Made by a program: the position numbers and the translations under genes. Below are positions 36,681 through 45,800 of a stretch of DNA of 64,000 nucleotides, one piece after another. The stretch lies in assembly GCF_047730075.1 (NCBI RefSeq), contig NZ_CP159831.1, positions 124,001 to 188,000 of the forward strand. Reading direction: 5' to 3'. The notes under the pieces were generated by a model. That model was given only the letters and a program-made list of their open reading frames with translations, did not search any database and was not told the origin of the DNA. Within the stretch, counting starts at the first letter, position 1, and every line of letters begins with the position of its first letter. The stretch is from Njordibacter sp905182035 (GTDB lineage: Bacteria; Pseudomonadota; Gammaproteobacteria; Pseudomonadales; Balneatricaceae).

Positions 36681-37904
36681 ATGAAACTTGATGTTGACTT
36701 TATTCGAAAGCAATTCCCAGCATTTGAGCAGAATTCCTTACAAGGCCAAGCATTTTTTGAAAATGCTGGCGGGTCATATACATGTAAGCCTGTAATCGAC
36801 CGCCTAACCCGATACTATAATGAGCGCAAAGTTCAGCCTTATGCTCCCTATGAGGCATCTGCCTTGGCTGGTGCTGAAATGGATGAAGCGCGTGCGCGTC
36901 TTGCAGAAATTTTAGGAGTTGATACAGACGAAGTTAGCTTTGGACCTTCCACTACTCAGAACACTTATGTATTAGCACAAGCGTTTGGCCAACATTTGAG
37001 TGCTGGAGACACGATCATTGTTACCAATCAAGACCATGAGGCAAACTCTGGCCCTTGGAGGCGATTATCTGAACGAGGAATAGAGGTCCGTGAGTGGCAG
37101 ATTGATAGTGAAACTGGAAATTTAAATCTCCAAGACCTAACTGGAATGCTAGATGATAACGTGAAACTGGTTTGTTTCCCGCATTGTTCTAACGTTGTTG
37201 GTGAGATCAATGATGTAAGTGCCATCTGTAAAGTTATTCATGCCTGTGGAGCTTACAGTTGCGTGGATGGAGTGAGTTATGCCCCCCACGGCATTCCAAA
37301 TGTTGGTGCACTGGGCGCAGATGTTTACTTGTTTTCAGCTTATAAAACATTTGGCCCACATCAGGGAATTATGACAATCAGCCGTGAACTTGGTATGAAA
37401 CTGCCCAATCAGGGGCATTATTTTAATGCCAATGATCTCTACAAACGCTTTACTCCAGCAGGACCAGACCATGCACAAATTGCTGCAAGTGCCGGTATAG
37501 CTGACTATATAGATGATGTTTATGGCCACCACACGTCAGACGTAATGAATGCTAATGGCCGGGGGATGTTTGTCCATGATTTGTTTCGGACTCATGAGAC
37601 TGAATTGCTACAACCCTTACTGGATTATTTAGGTGCAAAGAACTCATTACGACTGCTGGGCCCCGCTGATGCAGCCAAAAAAGCAGCAACAGTTGCAGTA
37701 GCTTTAAAAGCCAATCCACTTAGCGTGGCTACAGAATTAGCTCATCATGGCATCATGGCTGGATGTGGCAATTTTTATGCAGTCAGGTGTTTAGAGGCGC
37801 AAGGAATTGATCCAGATCATGGAGTGTTACGGCTAAGTTTTGTACATTACACCAACAAAGCTGAGGTCGATAAATTAATTACTGCATTGGATCATGTTTT
37901 ATAA
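36681..37904 (+). CDS. Class V aminotransferase (cysteine-desulfurase-like)
   Basis: The product has 407 residues. It is a PLP fold-type I protein: FENAGGSYTCKPVIDR early, FGPSTTQNTYVLAQAF, the Asp/Gln region CVDGVSYAPHG, and the PLP lysine in FSAYKTFGPHQG. Members include cysteine desulfurases, selenocysteine lyases and other lyases; the active-site cysteine loop expected for desulfurases is not evident. A partner for sulfur transfer is absent. It is probably part of the same catabolic neighbourhood as the dioxygenase and SDR. Confidence 0.82.
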   Translation: MKLDVDFIRKQFPAFEQNSLQGQAFFENAGGSYTCKPVIDRLTRYYNERKVQPYAPYEASALAGAEMDEARARLAEILGVDTDEVSFGPSTTQNTYVLAQAFGQHLSAGDTIIVTNQDHEANSGPWRRLSERGIEVREWQIDSETGNLNLQDLTGMLDDNVKLVCFPHCSNVVGEINDVSAICKVIHACGAYSCVDGVSYAPHGIPNVGALGADVYLFSAYKTFGPHQGIMTISRELGMKLPNQGHYFNANDLYKRFTPAGPDHAQIAASAGIADYIDDVYGHHTSDVMNANGRGMFVHDLFRTHETELLQPLLDYLGAKNSLRLLGPADAAKKAATVAVALKANPLSVATELAHHGIMAGCGNFYAVRCLEAQGIDPDHGVLRLSFVHYTNKAEVDKLITALDHVL

Positions 37905-37948
37905 TCCATAAGAAATCATCATTATAAAGATTGCGACGAGATAGATTT

Positions 37949-38818
37949 ATGAGCGGAATTATTTGGGGCTTGCTAGCAGCTGTGTTTATTGGTGTGTCTG
38001 ATGCGGTAGCGCGCTCCACTACTCAAAAAGTCTCGATTAGCATTTTAATCTTAGCGGTGATGAGCCTGTCTACCGTGGGTTTAAGTGTGTTATTTATGTT
38101 TACCGACGACTGGCCCCGCTGGCACGCCTACGCTTGGGCCGTATCGGCGGCGTCTGGGGCACTTAACATTGTTGCTCTAATATTTTTATACAAAGCCCTT
38201 GAGCGTGGTCCTGTGGCGGTTGCTTCCCCAGCAGCATCAAGTTTTACGGTGATGTTGGTGGCTATGAATGCGTTCGCGGGTCAACCTTTTAGCTTGGCTC
38301 AGGGGCTGGCTATTGCACTGGTTTTTGGTGGTGTAATTATGTTGTCTCGGCCCGCCAAAAACCAATCCAGCGAACCAGACTACGACGCAGCCTGGCTGCG
38401 CACTACCGCTTTGTTAGGCCTAGCAACGGCATTTACTGTGTCGTTACGCATGTTTTTTGCCCAAGAAGCCAGCGCCGAACTAGGCCCCATGCCTGCGTTA
38501 TATTTAAATCGTATGTTTGCCCTGATTAGCGTACTAATGCTAGTGGCATGGCAGCTACAAAAGGGCCAAAAACTCAACACACCTAAAGGCAAAATGGCGG
38601 CTTTGGTATTTGCCCAAGCCACCTTAGAAGTCGCTGCACTTTGGGCGTTTCTTATGGGATCTCAGGGTGATGGCCGCATTGCGGCTAGCATCGGCTTTGC
38701 TGCTTTTGCTGCCATTACAACGATTACCGCTTGGTTGTGGCTGGGCGAAAAAGTTGCTCCTCAACGTTGGATTTGGATCGCAGTTATTGGTTTAGGAATT
38801 ATTTTAGCCAGCTCATAA
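37949..38818 (+). CDS. EamA/DMT-family transporter
   Basis: The product has 289 residues from ATG 37949 (an upstream ATG at 37931 adds a charged tail). It has ten hydrophobic segments. Typical motifs are LYKALERGPVAVASPAASSF and ASIGFAAFAAITTITAWLWLGEK. It follows the class V aminotransferase by ~44 bases on the same strand, so it may export or import a substrate of the dioxygenase/SDR/aminotransferase set. The substrate is unknown. Confidence 0.82.
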   Translation: MSGIIWGLLAAVFIGVSDAVARSTTQKVSISILILAVMSLSTVGLSVLFMFTDDWPRWHAYAWAVSAASGALNIVALIFLYKALERGPVAVASPAASSFTVMLVAMNAFAGQPFSLAQGLAIALVFGGVIMLSRPAKNQSSEPDYDAAWLRTTALLGLATAFTVSLRMFFAQEASAELGPMPALYLNRMFALISVLMLVAWQLQKGQKLNTPKGKMAALVFAQATLEVAALWAFLMGSQGDGRIAASIGFAAFAAITTITAWLWLGEKVAPQRWIWIAVIGLGIILASS

Positions 38819-38873
38819 CCATCAATCTGGTTCCACCCTAAAAAAGCCTGAATACAGGGAGCTAATTTCACAC

Positions 38874-39056
38874 ATGTTGTCTGATACCAGCTTTACAGAA
38901 GTTATGCACTGCTGCATCTACGAAAATAACGATATTTTGCTAGAACACTCTTTACTGCGGTTTTGGGATGGATGACGGGAGTCTTTAATTAGCGTTAAGA
39001 TGATAGAAAATGGACAGGTTGTGCGGCAGGAAACTGGAGCTTCACTGATGAAGTGA
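38874..39056 (+). pseudogene. SnoaL-like gene, 5'-truncated, with in-frame TGA
   Basis: The frame from ATG 38874 reads MHCCIYENNDILLEHSLLRF, then WDG, TGA (38973-38975), then RESLISVKMIENGQVVRQET and GASLMK. Compared with the gene at 46459 the first half is absent, and a serine codon (TCA) has become TGA. The rest of the frame is intact without shifts. It lies immediately before the shared leader of the MORN gene, as expected from a duplicated cassette. Confidence 0.8.
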
Positions 39057-39063
39057 TAGAAAC

Positions 39064-39121
39064 ATCTAGAACCAAATGTATACTGTCTAGTGAGCACTAT
39101 CGTTAACGTGAGGATATATAG
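39064..39121 (+). repeat. Shared leader, copy 1 (before the MORN gene)
   Basis: The sequence has the blocks AACCAAATGTATACTGTCTA, then CGTTAACGTGAGGA. It closely matches the leaders at 45741-45800 and 46401-46458, which precede SnoaL-like genes. It lies directly after the SnoaL pseudogene. It probably holds a promoter and ribosome site. Confidence 0.75.
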
Positions 39122-39757
39122 ATGCGTATAAACAAACTATTAGTAACCTTAGCTTTCTCAATGTTCATCAGTAGTGGAGTAGTAGTTGCTGCTTCTGCTT
39201 CTGATTTACCCGCATGTCCTAGTAACCAGAATGCTCACTGGCACAACTGCTTTGGCACCAGCACATGGACAAGTGGCAACGAGTACGTTGGTGAGTGGAA
39301 GGATAATGCAAAGACTGGACAAGGCACCTACACATGGTCAAATGGCAACAACTACGTTGGTGGGTGGAAGGATGACAAAAAGGCTGGGCAAGGCACCTTT
39401 ACATGGTCAAATGGCGACAAGTACGTCGGTGAGTGGAAGGATGACAAAAAGACTGGGCAAGGCACCTTCACCGAAGCAGAAGGCACTGTAACAGAAGTTA
39501 TATGGAAGGATGATGAGTTTGTGGGAACAATAGCTGAATTGGAAAGAGCAGAGAAGAAACACATTGCTAAAGAAAAACAAGACGAGTTAGTAAGACAAGA
39601 AAAGAAAGACAAATACGATAGGATTTATAATGCTTGTCTGCTGGATAAAGGTTCTAATGTTGATATGCAAGTGAACAGTTTAGAAGTGGCTGTGAAAAAA
39701 ACCTGTGCATCCATTGCAGAAAAACCATCATGGCTAGAAACCTTGAGGTATGAATAA
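39122..39757 (+). CDS. Secreted MORN-repeat protein
   Basis: The product has 211 residues with a signal peptide (to VVVAASA). Then a cysteine-bearing lead SDLPACPSNQNAHWHNCFGT, about four MORN repeats (NxYVGEWKDxKKTGQGTFTW), and a charged helical C terminus with two cysteines. MORN repeats bind membranes or proteins; the function here is unknown. Its lead matches that of the MORN-protease on the mobile element (55567-56952), so the two are paralogues. The DNA repeat unit is 69 bases. Confidence 0.85.
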   Translation: MRINKLLVTLAFSMFISSGVVVAASASDLPACPSNQNAHWHNCFGTSTWTSGNEYVGEWKDNAKTGQGTYTWSNGNNYVGGWKDDKKAGQGTFTWSNGDKYVGEWKDDKKTGQGTFTEAEGTVTEVIWKDDEFVGTIAELERAEKKHIAKEKQDELVRQEKKDKYDRIYNACLLDKGSNVDMQVNSLEVAVKKTCASIAEKPSWLETLRYE

Positions 39758-39872
39758 CTCAACGCTAGTTAATCCCACATCTTTGCTTAGTAGTGGCTAT
39801 ACGGATTGTTGAGGTATCAAACGAAAGTAAAATACTCAAACATTGTTTAAACGATATTATTCTAGGATTAAC

Positions 39873-40205
39873 ATGAAAATATATAAGGCATTAAAGGTAG
39901 CAATTGAGGCAGGTAATCACGATCAGATAATGAGCTTTTATCATGAGGACTTTGAATTCATCAGGCACCAAACAGGCACTGCAATGAATAAAGCTGAGTT
40001 TGGATCAATGATTGCTAATTATAATAGCGCTTCTAATACCAGTTCGACAGTTATGTCTCGATGCATTTACGAAAATGATGACATCATAGTGGATCATTCT
40101 GTCACTCGGTTTCCTGATAGTTCAAGGGAGTCTATTATTCGTGTCCGTATGATCGAAGATGGTAAAATAATACGCATGGAAACGGGTGCTACGATGATGA
40201 AGTGA
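39873..40205 (+). CDS. SnoaL-like small protein, paralogue 2
   Basis: The product has 110 residues from ATG 39873 (an upstream frame from 39843 adds ten unsupported residues). Shared family blocks are SFYHEDFEFIRHQTGTAMNK, RCIYENDDIIVDH and VRMIEDGKIIRMETGATMMK. It is most like paralogue 1 (32016, minus strand), including RVRMIEDGKIIRMETGAT. After its stop, the tail GATAGAAGCATCTAGAACC recurs after the 46459 copy. Confidence 0.75.
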   Translation: MKIYKALKVAIEAGNHDQIMSFYHEDFEFIRHQTGTAMNKAEFGSMIANYNSASNTSSTVMSRCIYENDDIIVDHSVTRFPDSSRESIIRVRMIEDGKIIRMETGATMMK

Positions 40206-40233
40206 TAGAAGCATCTAGAACCAAATGTGTGCT

Positions 40234-40420
40234 GGAAATATCAGAAATATTCCTAAGACTAAAATGGTACTGTGGACTCAGGACTATTGTAAAGTCTAAT
40301 TGAATCGAGGTGATTATCATGAATTTCTGTCTTCGGCTGGTCTGTTTACTCACTGCATCATTGATGGCAACGCACGCGTTGTCTCAAGACCTATCAGGTT
40401 GGTCTGATAAGACCGTGTGC
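40234..40420 (+). repeat. Duplicated promoter/signal-peptide/domain segment, copy A
   Basis: This 187-base segment aligns without gaps to 43077-43263. It includes the whole intergenic leader, the ribosome site CGAGGTGA, the start ATG, the signal-peptide codons and the first codons of the SGWSDK module. After that, the two genes diverge into unrelated domains. Confidence 0.9.
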
Positions 40421-42184
40421 CGCCAGTTATTAAATAATCCAGATAATACTGATTATGTTCAAGAGGCCGATAGCCGCGGTTTAGACTGTGGTTCAAGTAC
40501 ACAAAACTCCGCGCAAGATGATACCCAAACATCAGACAACACTAAAATTAATGTCACTAACAAACCTCGTGGCGTTTTATCTAGTTCTAAGACTAAAAAA
40601 CAATGGAACGCTTATAAACGGGCAAAAGAGTGTTTTGAACATCCAACCTATGCTGCAGGTCAAGGTTTAAAACTACGCCTTCGCTCAGGTGAAGAGTTTG
40701 CTGCAACTGGGTGGCAAGTGCCTTTCAATAACTCACCAATTTCTAATGAAAAAATTAATCTTAGGGTGGCTCCCAAACCTTTTGGCAAGATTACGCTTGA
40801 TGAAGCTTATGGTGAACAAAACGAAAATGTGGAATTGGCTCGCAAGTGGTTTTCTTCAGCCGCACAAACACTTCGTTTAACTAACAATAAACAGACACAA
40901 GATCAGTTTAAAAGTGTCCTAGTAGCCTGGGCCACAGCTAACGCTTTGAACAAAGGATTGCATGTATCTTGGGGAGCAAAACCAGTTGATTGGCACGTGA
41001 TGACGTCTATTGGTGCAATTCTCACTTCTACAGCGCTCATTGCTGACACCTTGTCATCCGAAGAGCGGGCTATAGTTGGGCCGTGGCTTAACCGGTTAGT
41101 TGCCGAAAGTTCTGCGGGGCACTGGAAGGACAGGGCCGACAACAAAGCATACATGAGGACTTATTACACAATGATTTGGGCTTTCATGACTGGTGACAAA
41201 AGCGCCGCCCAAAAGGCTATAGATATATATAAACTGGCCATTCACGACATGAGGCCTGATGGTAGTTTCCCAATTGATACACAGCGCGGTGGAATGGGCG
41301 TTAATTATAATAATTACACTGTTAGCTATCTGGTGATGATAGCCGCACTGGTCAACAAGAACACGGATCAAAACTTACTTGATTACACTGTGGATGGGAG
41401 AAACATCCATACTGCAGTTGATTTTGTCGTTCAATCCATTAACGAACCCAGTGCTACTAACCGCCTTTATGCGATTCCGTGCCCTGGTGGTGGAGATCGA
41501 TGGGGTTCAATAGAATCGCCCAACAAAAAATTTATTAAGCAAGCATCATACCTAATGGTTTACGCTGATATGAACCCAAATACAGAACATGATAGTTGGA
41601 TACGGGATCGCTACCTATCGTCTGGATTTATTCCCCAAGCAATCAACCTTGTCCCCAACCTGCTGTTCCACCCTTTGAAGGTCGACCCTCAGCTTAAAGA
41701 GCAATTATTGTCCAAGCTAGTTGATGAATCGGCACTTGGTGTTAGCTCACATCAACTAGCCACGTTGGTGCAACCAATTGCATGCGATTTTAGACTCCGT
41801 AGAGTGGTTTATGAAAATAGTGAAGGAGGGCAGCTTGAAAATTGGGATATGGCTAGGGGCCGCATGTTATTGACTAACGGAGGCGTAAAAATTGAGGGCA
41901 ATTGGCTCATGGGAGGTCTTTCTACAGATCCCAGCTACCTGAAAAATGAGGTGAACCTCAAACTAACAAAAACAGGCCATTTGGTTGGAGAGATGGCTTT
42001 CTTTCTTCTGAATGTTCAACAGGGTGATACGCCGCGAGAACCCTTGTATATTGAGCTAAAACCTCACACACGTAGTAAGCCACTCAATATTATCAACCCC
42101 AAGGACGCTGAATTATGGACTGACGTTGAGGACTGGGCAGGGGGTGTTTGGCAATTAACAGGGTGCAAAGAATACACCCCATAG
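40319..42184 (+). CDS. Secreted alginate-lyase-like protein
   Basis: The product has 621 residues from ATG 40319 (GAGGTGA ribosome site). In order: signal peptide (1-22), SGWSDK module (24-57), an alginate-lyase-like alpha-barrel region (~95-395; INLRVAPKPFG, YYTMIWAFMTGD, MRPDGSFPIDTQRGGMGVNYNNYTVSYL), then the ~180-residue C-terminal domain (LATLVQPIACDFRLRRVVYE ... WQLTGCKEYTP). Such lyases cleave uronate polysaccharides. The lyase identity rests on the RGGMGxxYNNY pattern. The C-terminal domain also exists alone at 29219. Confidence 0.75.
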   Translation: MNFCLRLVCLLTASLMATHALSQDLSGWSDKTVCRQLLNNPDNTDYVQEADSRGLDCGSSTQNSAQDDTQTSDNTKINVTNKPRGVLSSSKTKKQWNAYKRAKECFEHPTYAAGQGLKLRLRSGEEFAATGWQVPFNNSPISNEKINLRVAPKPFGKITLDEAYGEQNENVELARKWFSSAAQTLRLTNNKQTQDQFKSVLVAWATANALNKGLHVSWGAKPVDWHVMTSIGAILTSTALIADTLSSEERAIVGPWLNRLVAESSAGHWKDRADNKAYMRTYYTMIWAFMTGDKSAAQKAIDIYKLAIHDMRPDGSFPIDTQRGGMGVNYNNYTVSYLVMIAALVNKNTDQNLLDYTVDGRNIHTAVDFVVQSINEPSATNRLYAIPCPGGGDRWGSIESPNKKFIKQASYLMVYADMNPNTEHDSWIRDRYLSSGFIPQAINLVPNLLFHPLKVDPQLKEQLLSKLVDESALGVSSHQLATLVQPIACDFRLRRVVYENSEGGQLENWDMARGRMLLTNGGVKIEGNWLMGGLSTDPSYLKNEVNLKLTKTGHLVGEMAFFLLNVQQGDTPREPLYIELKPHTRSKPLNIINPKDAELWTDVEDWAGGVWQLTGCKEYTP

Positions 42185-42430
42185 CAAATAATCAGACTCG
42201 CAGCTAAGGCAAATAGCCTCTACCGCTATGACCAAAATCAAGGAGCTTTAGCGCAGAACGAAATTTTTGCTAATGGAAACAGGGTTCTATTGGGCAATGG
42301 CGTTGCTGCTGGAACAGCCAACGTGTAGAAAATGTGCTGGCCAAGAGAATTACAAATCAAGTATATTAATTTACGATAATGTCGTAATAAAGTTTCTTAA
42401 TATGAAATATAACCAAAAAAGGAATAAATC
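42185..42430 (+). other. Flank shared with the fragment at 25548-25657
   Basis: About 120 bases after the lyase stop (ATAGCAAATAATCAGACTC ... GGGTTCTATTGGG) match the minus strand at 25548-25657. The rest, up to the DUF3764-like gene, is AT-rich with no feature seen. Confidence 0.7.
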
Positions 42431-42709
42431 ATGAAAGGACTGTTTTCAGTAAACATTTCAAAAGGTTTTGCAAAGTGGGTTGAAATGAGTGACGCAATTA
42501 CCAAAGATGCTGAGGCATTGGGAATAAAAGTTGATTGGGCGGGGAGTAACCCTGATGAAACTAAAGTCTTCATTATTTTGGATATGAAAGATGCTGATCA
42601 AATGAAAACTTTTGGTGAGCGTGAGGATATTGCAAGGGCAAGAGAAGACGCAGGTGTTGATGTGTCTAGTACCACATTAATTTCCATGATTGATGAGGTG
42701 TATCCTTAA
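42431..42709 (+). CDS. DUF3764-like small protein
   Basis: The product has 92 residues, cytoplasmic. The pattern FSVNISKGFAKWVEMSD, then TKVFIILDMKDADQMKTFGE suggests a dimeric alpha-beta barrel like the small DUF3764 proteins of marine cyanobacteria. Family assignment is tentative. AAAAAAGGA precedes the start. No operon partner. Confidence 0.55.
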   Translation: MKGLFSVNISKGFAKWVEMSDAITKDAEALGIKVDWAGSNPDETKVFIILDMKDADQMKTFGEREDIARAREDAGVDVSSTTLISMIDEVYP

Positions 42710-43076
42710 CTTTGTTATTTTGCTACCCAAAGCATAATTGATTGTAATGGCTACACCGACTGCTAACCATCTGCTGTGGGCAATTGTATGCTTAAGGACT
42801 TGTGTTAAACCACAGTTTTAAGTGTACGTGAGGCTACAACTGTTAAATATAGACAACTTCCCACCCTCATCAAGCCTACCTAACCCCTCACAGCACCTAA
42901 GCCCCACCCAAGCCTTAGGTGCCCAAATTATCCCTCATATCTAACGTAACAAAGCCAATCTAAAGACCTCTCACAGGGCCTCGTTATGATCATCCTTGAC
43001 TACGTTTTGCCTTGAACTATAGCTAGGTTTACTGCACTAGAAAGGGGCCGAACAGACAACCACTAGTATGGCATAA
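42710..43076. other. Intergenic stretch with dispersed short repeat
   Basis: The segment CTAACCATCTGCTGTGGGCAATTGTATGCTTAAGGACTTGTG (42760-42805) has a close relative at 46350-46395. Otherwise nothing is recognised. Confidence 0.6.
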
Positions 43077-43263
43077 GGAAATATCAGAATAATTCCTAAG
43101 ACTAAAATGATACTGTGGACTCAGGACTATTGTAAAGTCTAATTGAATCGAGGTGATTGTCATGAATTTCTGTTTTCGGCTGGTCTGTTTACTCACCGCA
43201 TCCTTAATGGCAACACCTGTGCTGTCTCAAGATATATCAGGTTGGTCTGATAAGACTGTGTGT
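43077..43263 (+). repeat. Duplicated promoter/signal-peptide/domain segment, copy B
   Basis: Gap-free copy of 40234-40420. Its non-coding part differs at a handful of positions only, as little as its coding part. Confidence 0.9.
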
Positions 43264-45432
43264 AGGCTAGCCTCTAGCCAACAGGACGACCCTCAGTACC
43301 TTCAAGAAGCTAAAAATAGAGGATTGAACTGTGGTGGTGGCAGTGCTGCTGTTGTTGTCAGTGGTAATAAAACAGAGTCTTCCATAATAGGACAATCAAT
43401 ATACAAAACAATAACTAAGGATGATGCCGATATATATCAGGCCCAAATGTTATTGAATAGATTCCGCTACGACGTTGGATCACCCAATGGACGATGGACA
43501 TCGGTTACCCGCTCAGCTATTCGGGAGTTCTATCAGGAGTTAGGCCAGCGCTTCAATGGCAAGTGGAGCTCGGAAATATTATCTGATTTGAAGGACAGAA
43601 GGTTAATTACTATGCCTCGCTCTGGGCCCTTGTCATTTGCAGAAAAAGACGAAATGCTTGACACAATTCGGTTAAGTCATGAAGAGGTTGCTATGCTGAA
43701 CAAGCCTTGGTACCAGCTTAATCAACTAAAATTTGATGTTGTAACTGCCGATGAAGTAACTGAATCATGGTGCTATCCCACCCCTCAAGATTGTAACGAG
43801 GGTGGAGGCATATTCACCCCAGAACCTGCTAATGCAGCAGCGGGTGACTTTAATGGTGATGGTTTAGAGGATTTAGCGATAGTTTGGGAATATATGATTC
43901 ACACTATTCGACGGGAAAGAACACCATCACACGTTCGATTTTATCTGAATGACGGAAATAACAATTTAATCTCTTCGCCTGAAATATACGCTTTGGGCGA
44001 GATTCCTTTGAGACATAAACTATACCGACCGACTGTTAATGATTTTAATAACGATGGGCGAGATGATTTATTTGTAGGCTCGATGGGTGTGATTATGCGT
44101 GTTAAAGGTCAAAAGAAAAGCCTAGTTGATTTTGAACCAAACTTACTACTTTTAAGCACCCAAAATGGCCAGATGGAAGATGCAAGCCACCTTATCGAAG
44201 GTCAAGAAAATGGAGGGATGATCAAAGATTATGCGTTTTCACATTCAACCACCAGTGGAGATATAAATTGTGATGGTTTTAATGACATATATACTGGGAA
44301 CGTTTTATTAATTAATGACGGTACAGGTAAATTTGCCAATAAATCTAAAGATTTACCACAAGGTATTTATAGTCACGAAAAAGCAAACGCTTTTGCCTCG
44401 ACGATAGCAGATTTCAACGGAGACGGTTGTGGAGACGTTGCTATGCACCTTCAGGGCAAAACAATCAGTGTTTGGATGTCTCGTTATGGAAAACATTCAT
44501 CAAGAAGCTTCAAAGAACTAAAAGTGAAGAACTACTATGGCAAAGGTAATACGAAAGTTAACAGTATGATCTCTGGTGACTTGGATGGTGATGGAGACCC
44601 TGATCTTGTAGCGGCAATTACCAGAGCAAATCCATATTATAAAGGGCGTAAAGTACTAATATTCATCAATGAAAAAGGTAAGCTTATTGAAAAAACGGAG
44701 TCTTTAATTGCGGATGACAGAGATCAAGATATTCAAGGAAAGCTCCAAAATCATGGCGAGGGCTCAATTCGATTAGTTGATCATGACAGGGATGGCGACT
44801 TAGACATTATTGATTCTACGGCTGGCTCTTTTGAAAAGAACGGACGCTTTGGATATACAATTTTTGAAAATGATGGCACTGGTCACTTTACCGTAATTCC
44901 CGAAAGTGAGTTTGTAGTTCTTAAAGAGAAATCGTTTGAAGGTTATAATTATAATCTCCCTCAACTAACCTATGGATACCCCATTGATATTGATGGTATT
45001 GGCCGCCTTGATTATGTTTCTTTTATGCGATCGGCCTCCAGTCCTGAGATAAGCAATTTATATAGTTACGGCACTGTATACGGGTACACTGTGCTTGGAA
45101 GGGACGAACCAATTACACAGAAAGAGCTTAAGAAATTAGCAGAAGTACAAGCCAATCGGCTTGCTGAAGAAAGCCGAATCGCTAAAGAAGAAGCTGCCCG
45201 TATCGCTGAAGAAGAGGCTGATTTTGAAGCTAAGCTAGTTGAGGCAGAACTCGCCGAAGGTTTCGCAGTAGCTATAGCTAAAAGAAAAGCAAAAGTGGCA
45301 GCAGCAAAAGCCAAACGTATCGCTGAAGAAACTGCTAAGGCAGCAGAGACCGACACTGTTGACACTGGGCAATCGGTAGAGGATGAAATCGCGGCTTTTG
45401 AAGCAGAACTAGCGGCAGAACTTGCGGAGTAA
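43162..45432 (+). CDS. Secreted FG-GAP/VCBS repeat protein with SGWSDK module
   Basis: The product has 756 residues. In order: signal peptide (1-22), SGWSDK module (26-60), peptidoglycan-binding-like helical domain (~88-145, QAQMLLNRFRYDVGSPNGRW), FG-GAP-type beta-propeller repeats with calcium loops (DFNGDGLEDLAI, DFNNDGRDDLFV, DINCDGFNDIYT, DFNGDGCGDVAM, DLDGDGDPDLVA, DHDRDGDLDIID), and a C-terminal Ala/Glu/Lys coiled-coil region (~655-756). Such proteins bind calcium and ligands on the cell surface. The 5' end is a copy of that of the lyase gene. Confidence 0.82.
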   Translation: MNFCFRLVCLLTASLMATPVLSQDISGWSDKTVCRLASSQQDDPQYLQEAKNRGLNCGGGSAAVVVSGNKTESSIIGQSIYKTITKDDADIYQAQMLLNRFRYDVGSPNGRWTSVTRSAIREFYQELGQRFNGKWSSEILSDLKDRRLITMPRSGPLSFAEKDEMLDTIRLSHEEVAMLNKPWYQLNQLKFDVVTADEVTESWCYPTPQDCNEGGGIFTPEPANAAAGDFNGDGLEDLAIVWEYMIHTIRRERTPSHVRFYLNDGNNNLISSPEIYALGEIPLRHKLYRPTVNDFNNDGRDDLFVGSMGVIMRVKGQKKSLVDFEPNLLLLSTQNGQMEDASHLIEGQENGGMIKDYAFSHSTTSGDINCDGFNDIYTGNVLLINDGTGKFANKSKDLPQGIYSHEKANAFASTIADFNGDGCGDVAMHLQGKTISVWMSRYGKHSSRSFKELKVKNYYGKGNTKVNSMISGDLDGDGDPDLVAAITRANPYYKGRKVLIFINEKGKLIEKTESLIADDRDQDIQGKLQNHGEGSIRLVDHDRDGDLDIIDSTAGSFEKNGRFGYTIFENDGTGHFTVIPESEFVVLKEKSFEGYNYNLPQLTYGYPIDIDGIGRLDYVSFMRSASSPEISNLYSYGTVYGYTVLGRDEPITQKELKKLAEVQANRLAEESRIAKEEAARIAEEEADFEAKLVEAELAEGFAVAIAKRKAKVAAAKAKRIAEETAKAAETDTVDTGQSVEDEIAAFEAELAAELAE

Positions 45433-45800
45433 TATCTTCTAATTATTAACGCAAATCTAGAGGAATGGCTATACAGATTGCTAGAGACTAACACCCTGCC
45501 TTTCCCAGGCTAAAGACTCTAGTAAATACCTATGCTTGATCTTCAAATCTGATGGGCTACCATAGATCTTGCTCACATCTTTTTGCCAACCCATTATCAG
45601 CCTAAGCCACCAGCACTAATACGTCTGTAAGCTAGATGTAAGTTTTGAGCAGCCCTATGCCCTAACCACCTGATGCTACTGACGCAGAGTGTCTGGAGAT
45701 TGAGTTATAGATTGACCTACGAGACTCTGGAGAACCACTAGATACCAGCAGCAGATGTATACTGTCTAATAAGAGTTATCGTTAACATAAGGAGTACGTT
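45433..45800. repeat. Intergenic repeat zone with shared leader, copy 2
   Basis: The leader at 45741-45800 (CAGATGTATACTGTCTAATAAG ... GTTAACATAAGGAGTACGTT) precedes a SnoaL-like gene. The segment GATTGACCTACGAGACTCTGGAGAACC at 45711 recurs at 46138. The spacing between the two SnoaL genes (658 bases) and these matches show a tandem duplication of gene plus flank. Confidence 0.75.

Noticed and set aside
45066..45494. 142-codon minus-strand frame opposite the FG-GAP gene
   Set aside because: A Ser/Ala-rich shadow of the Ala/Glu coiled-coil codons on the plus strand.
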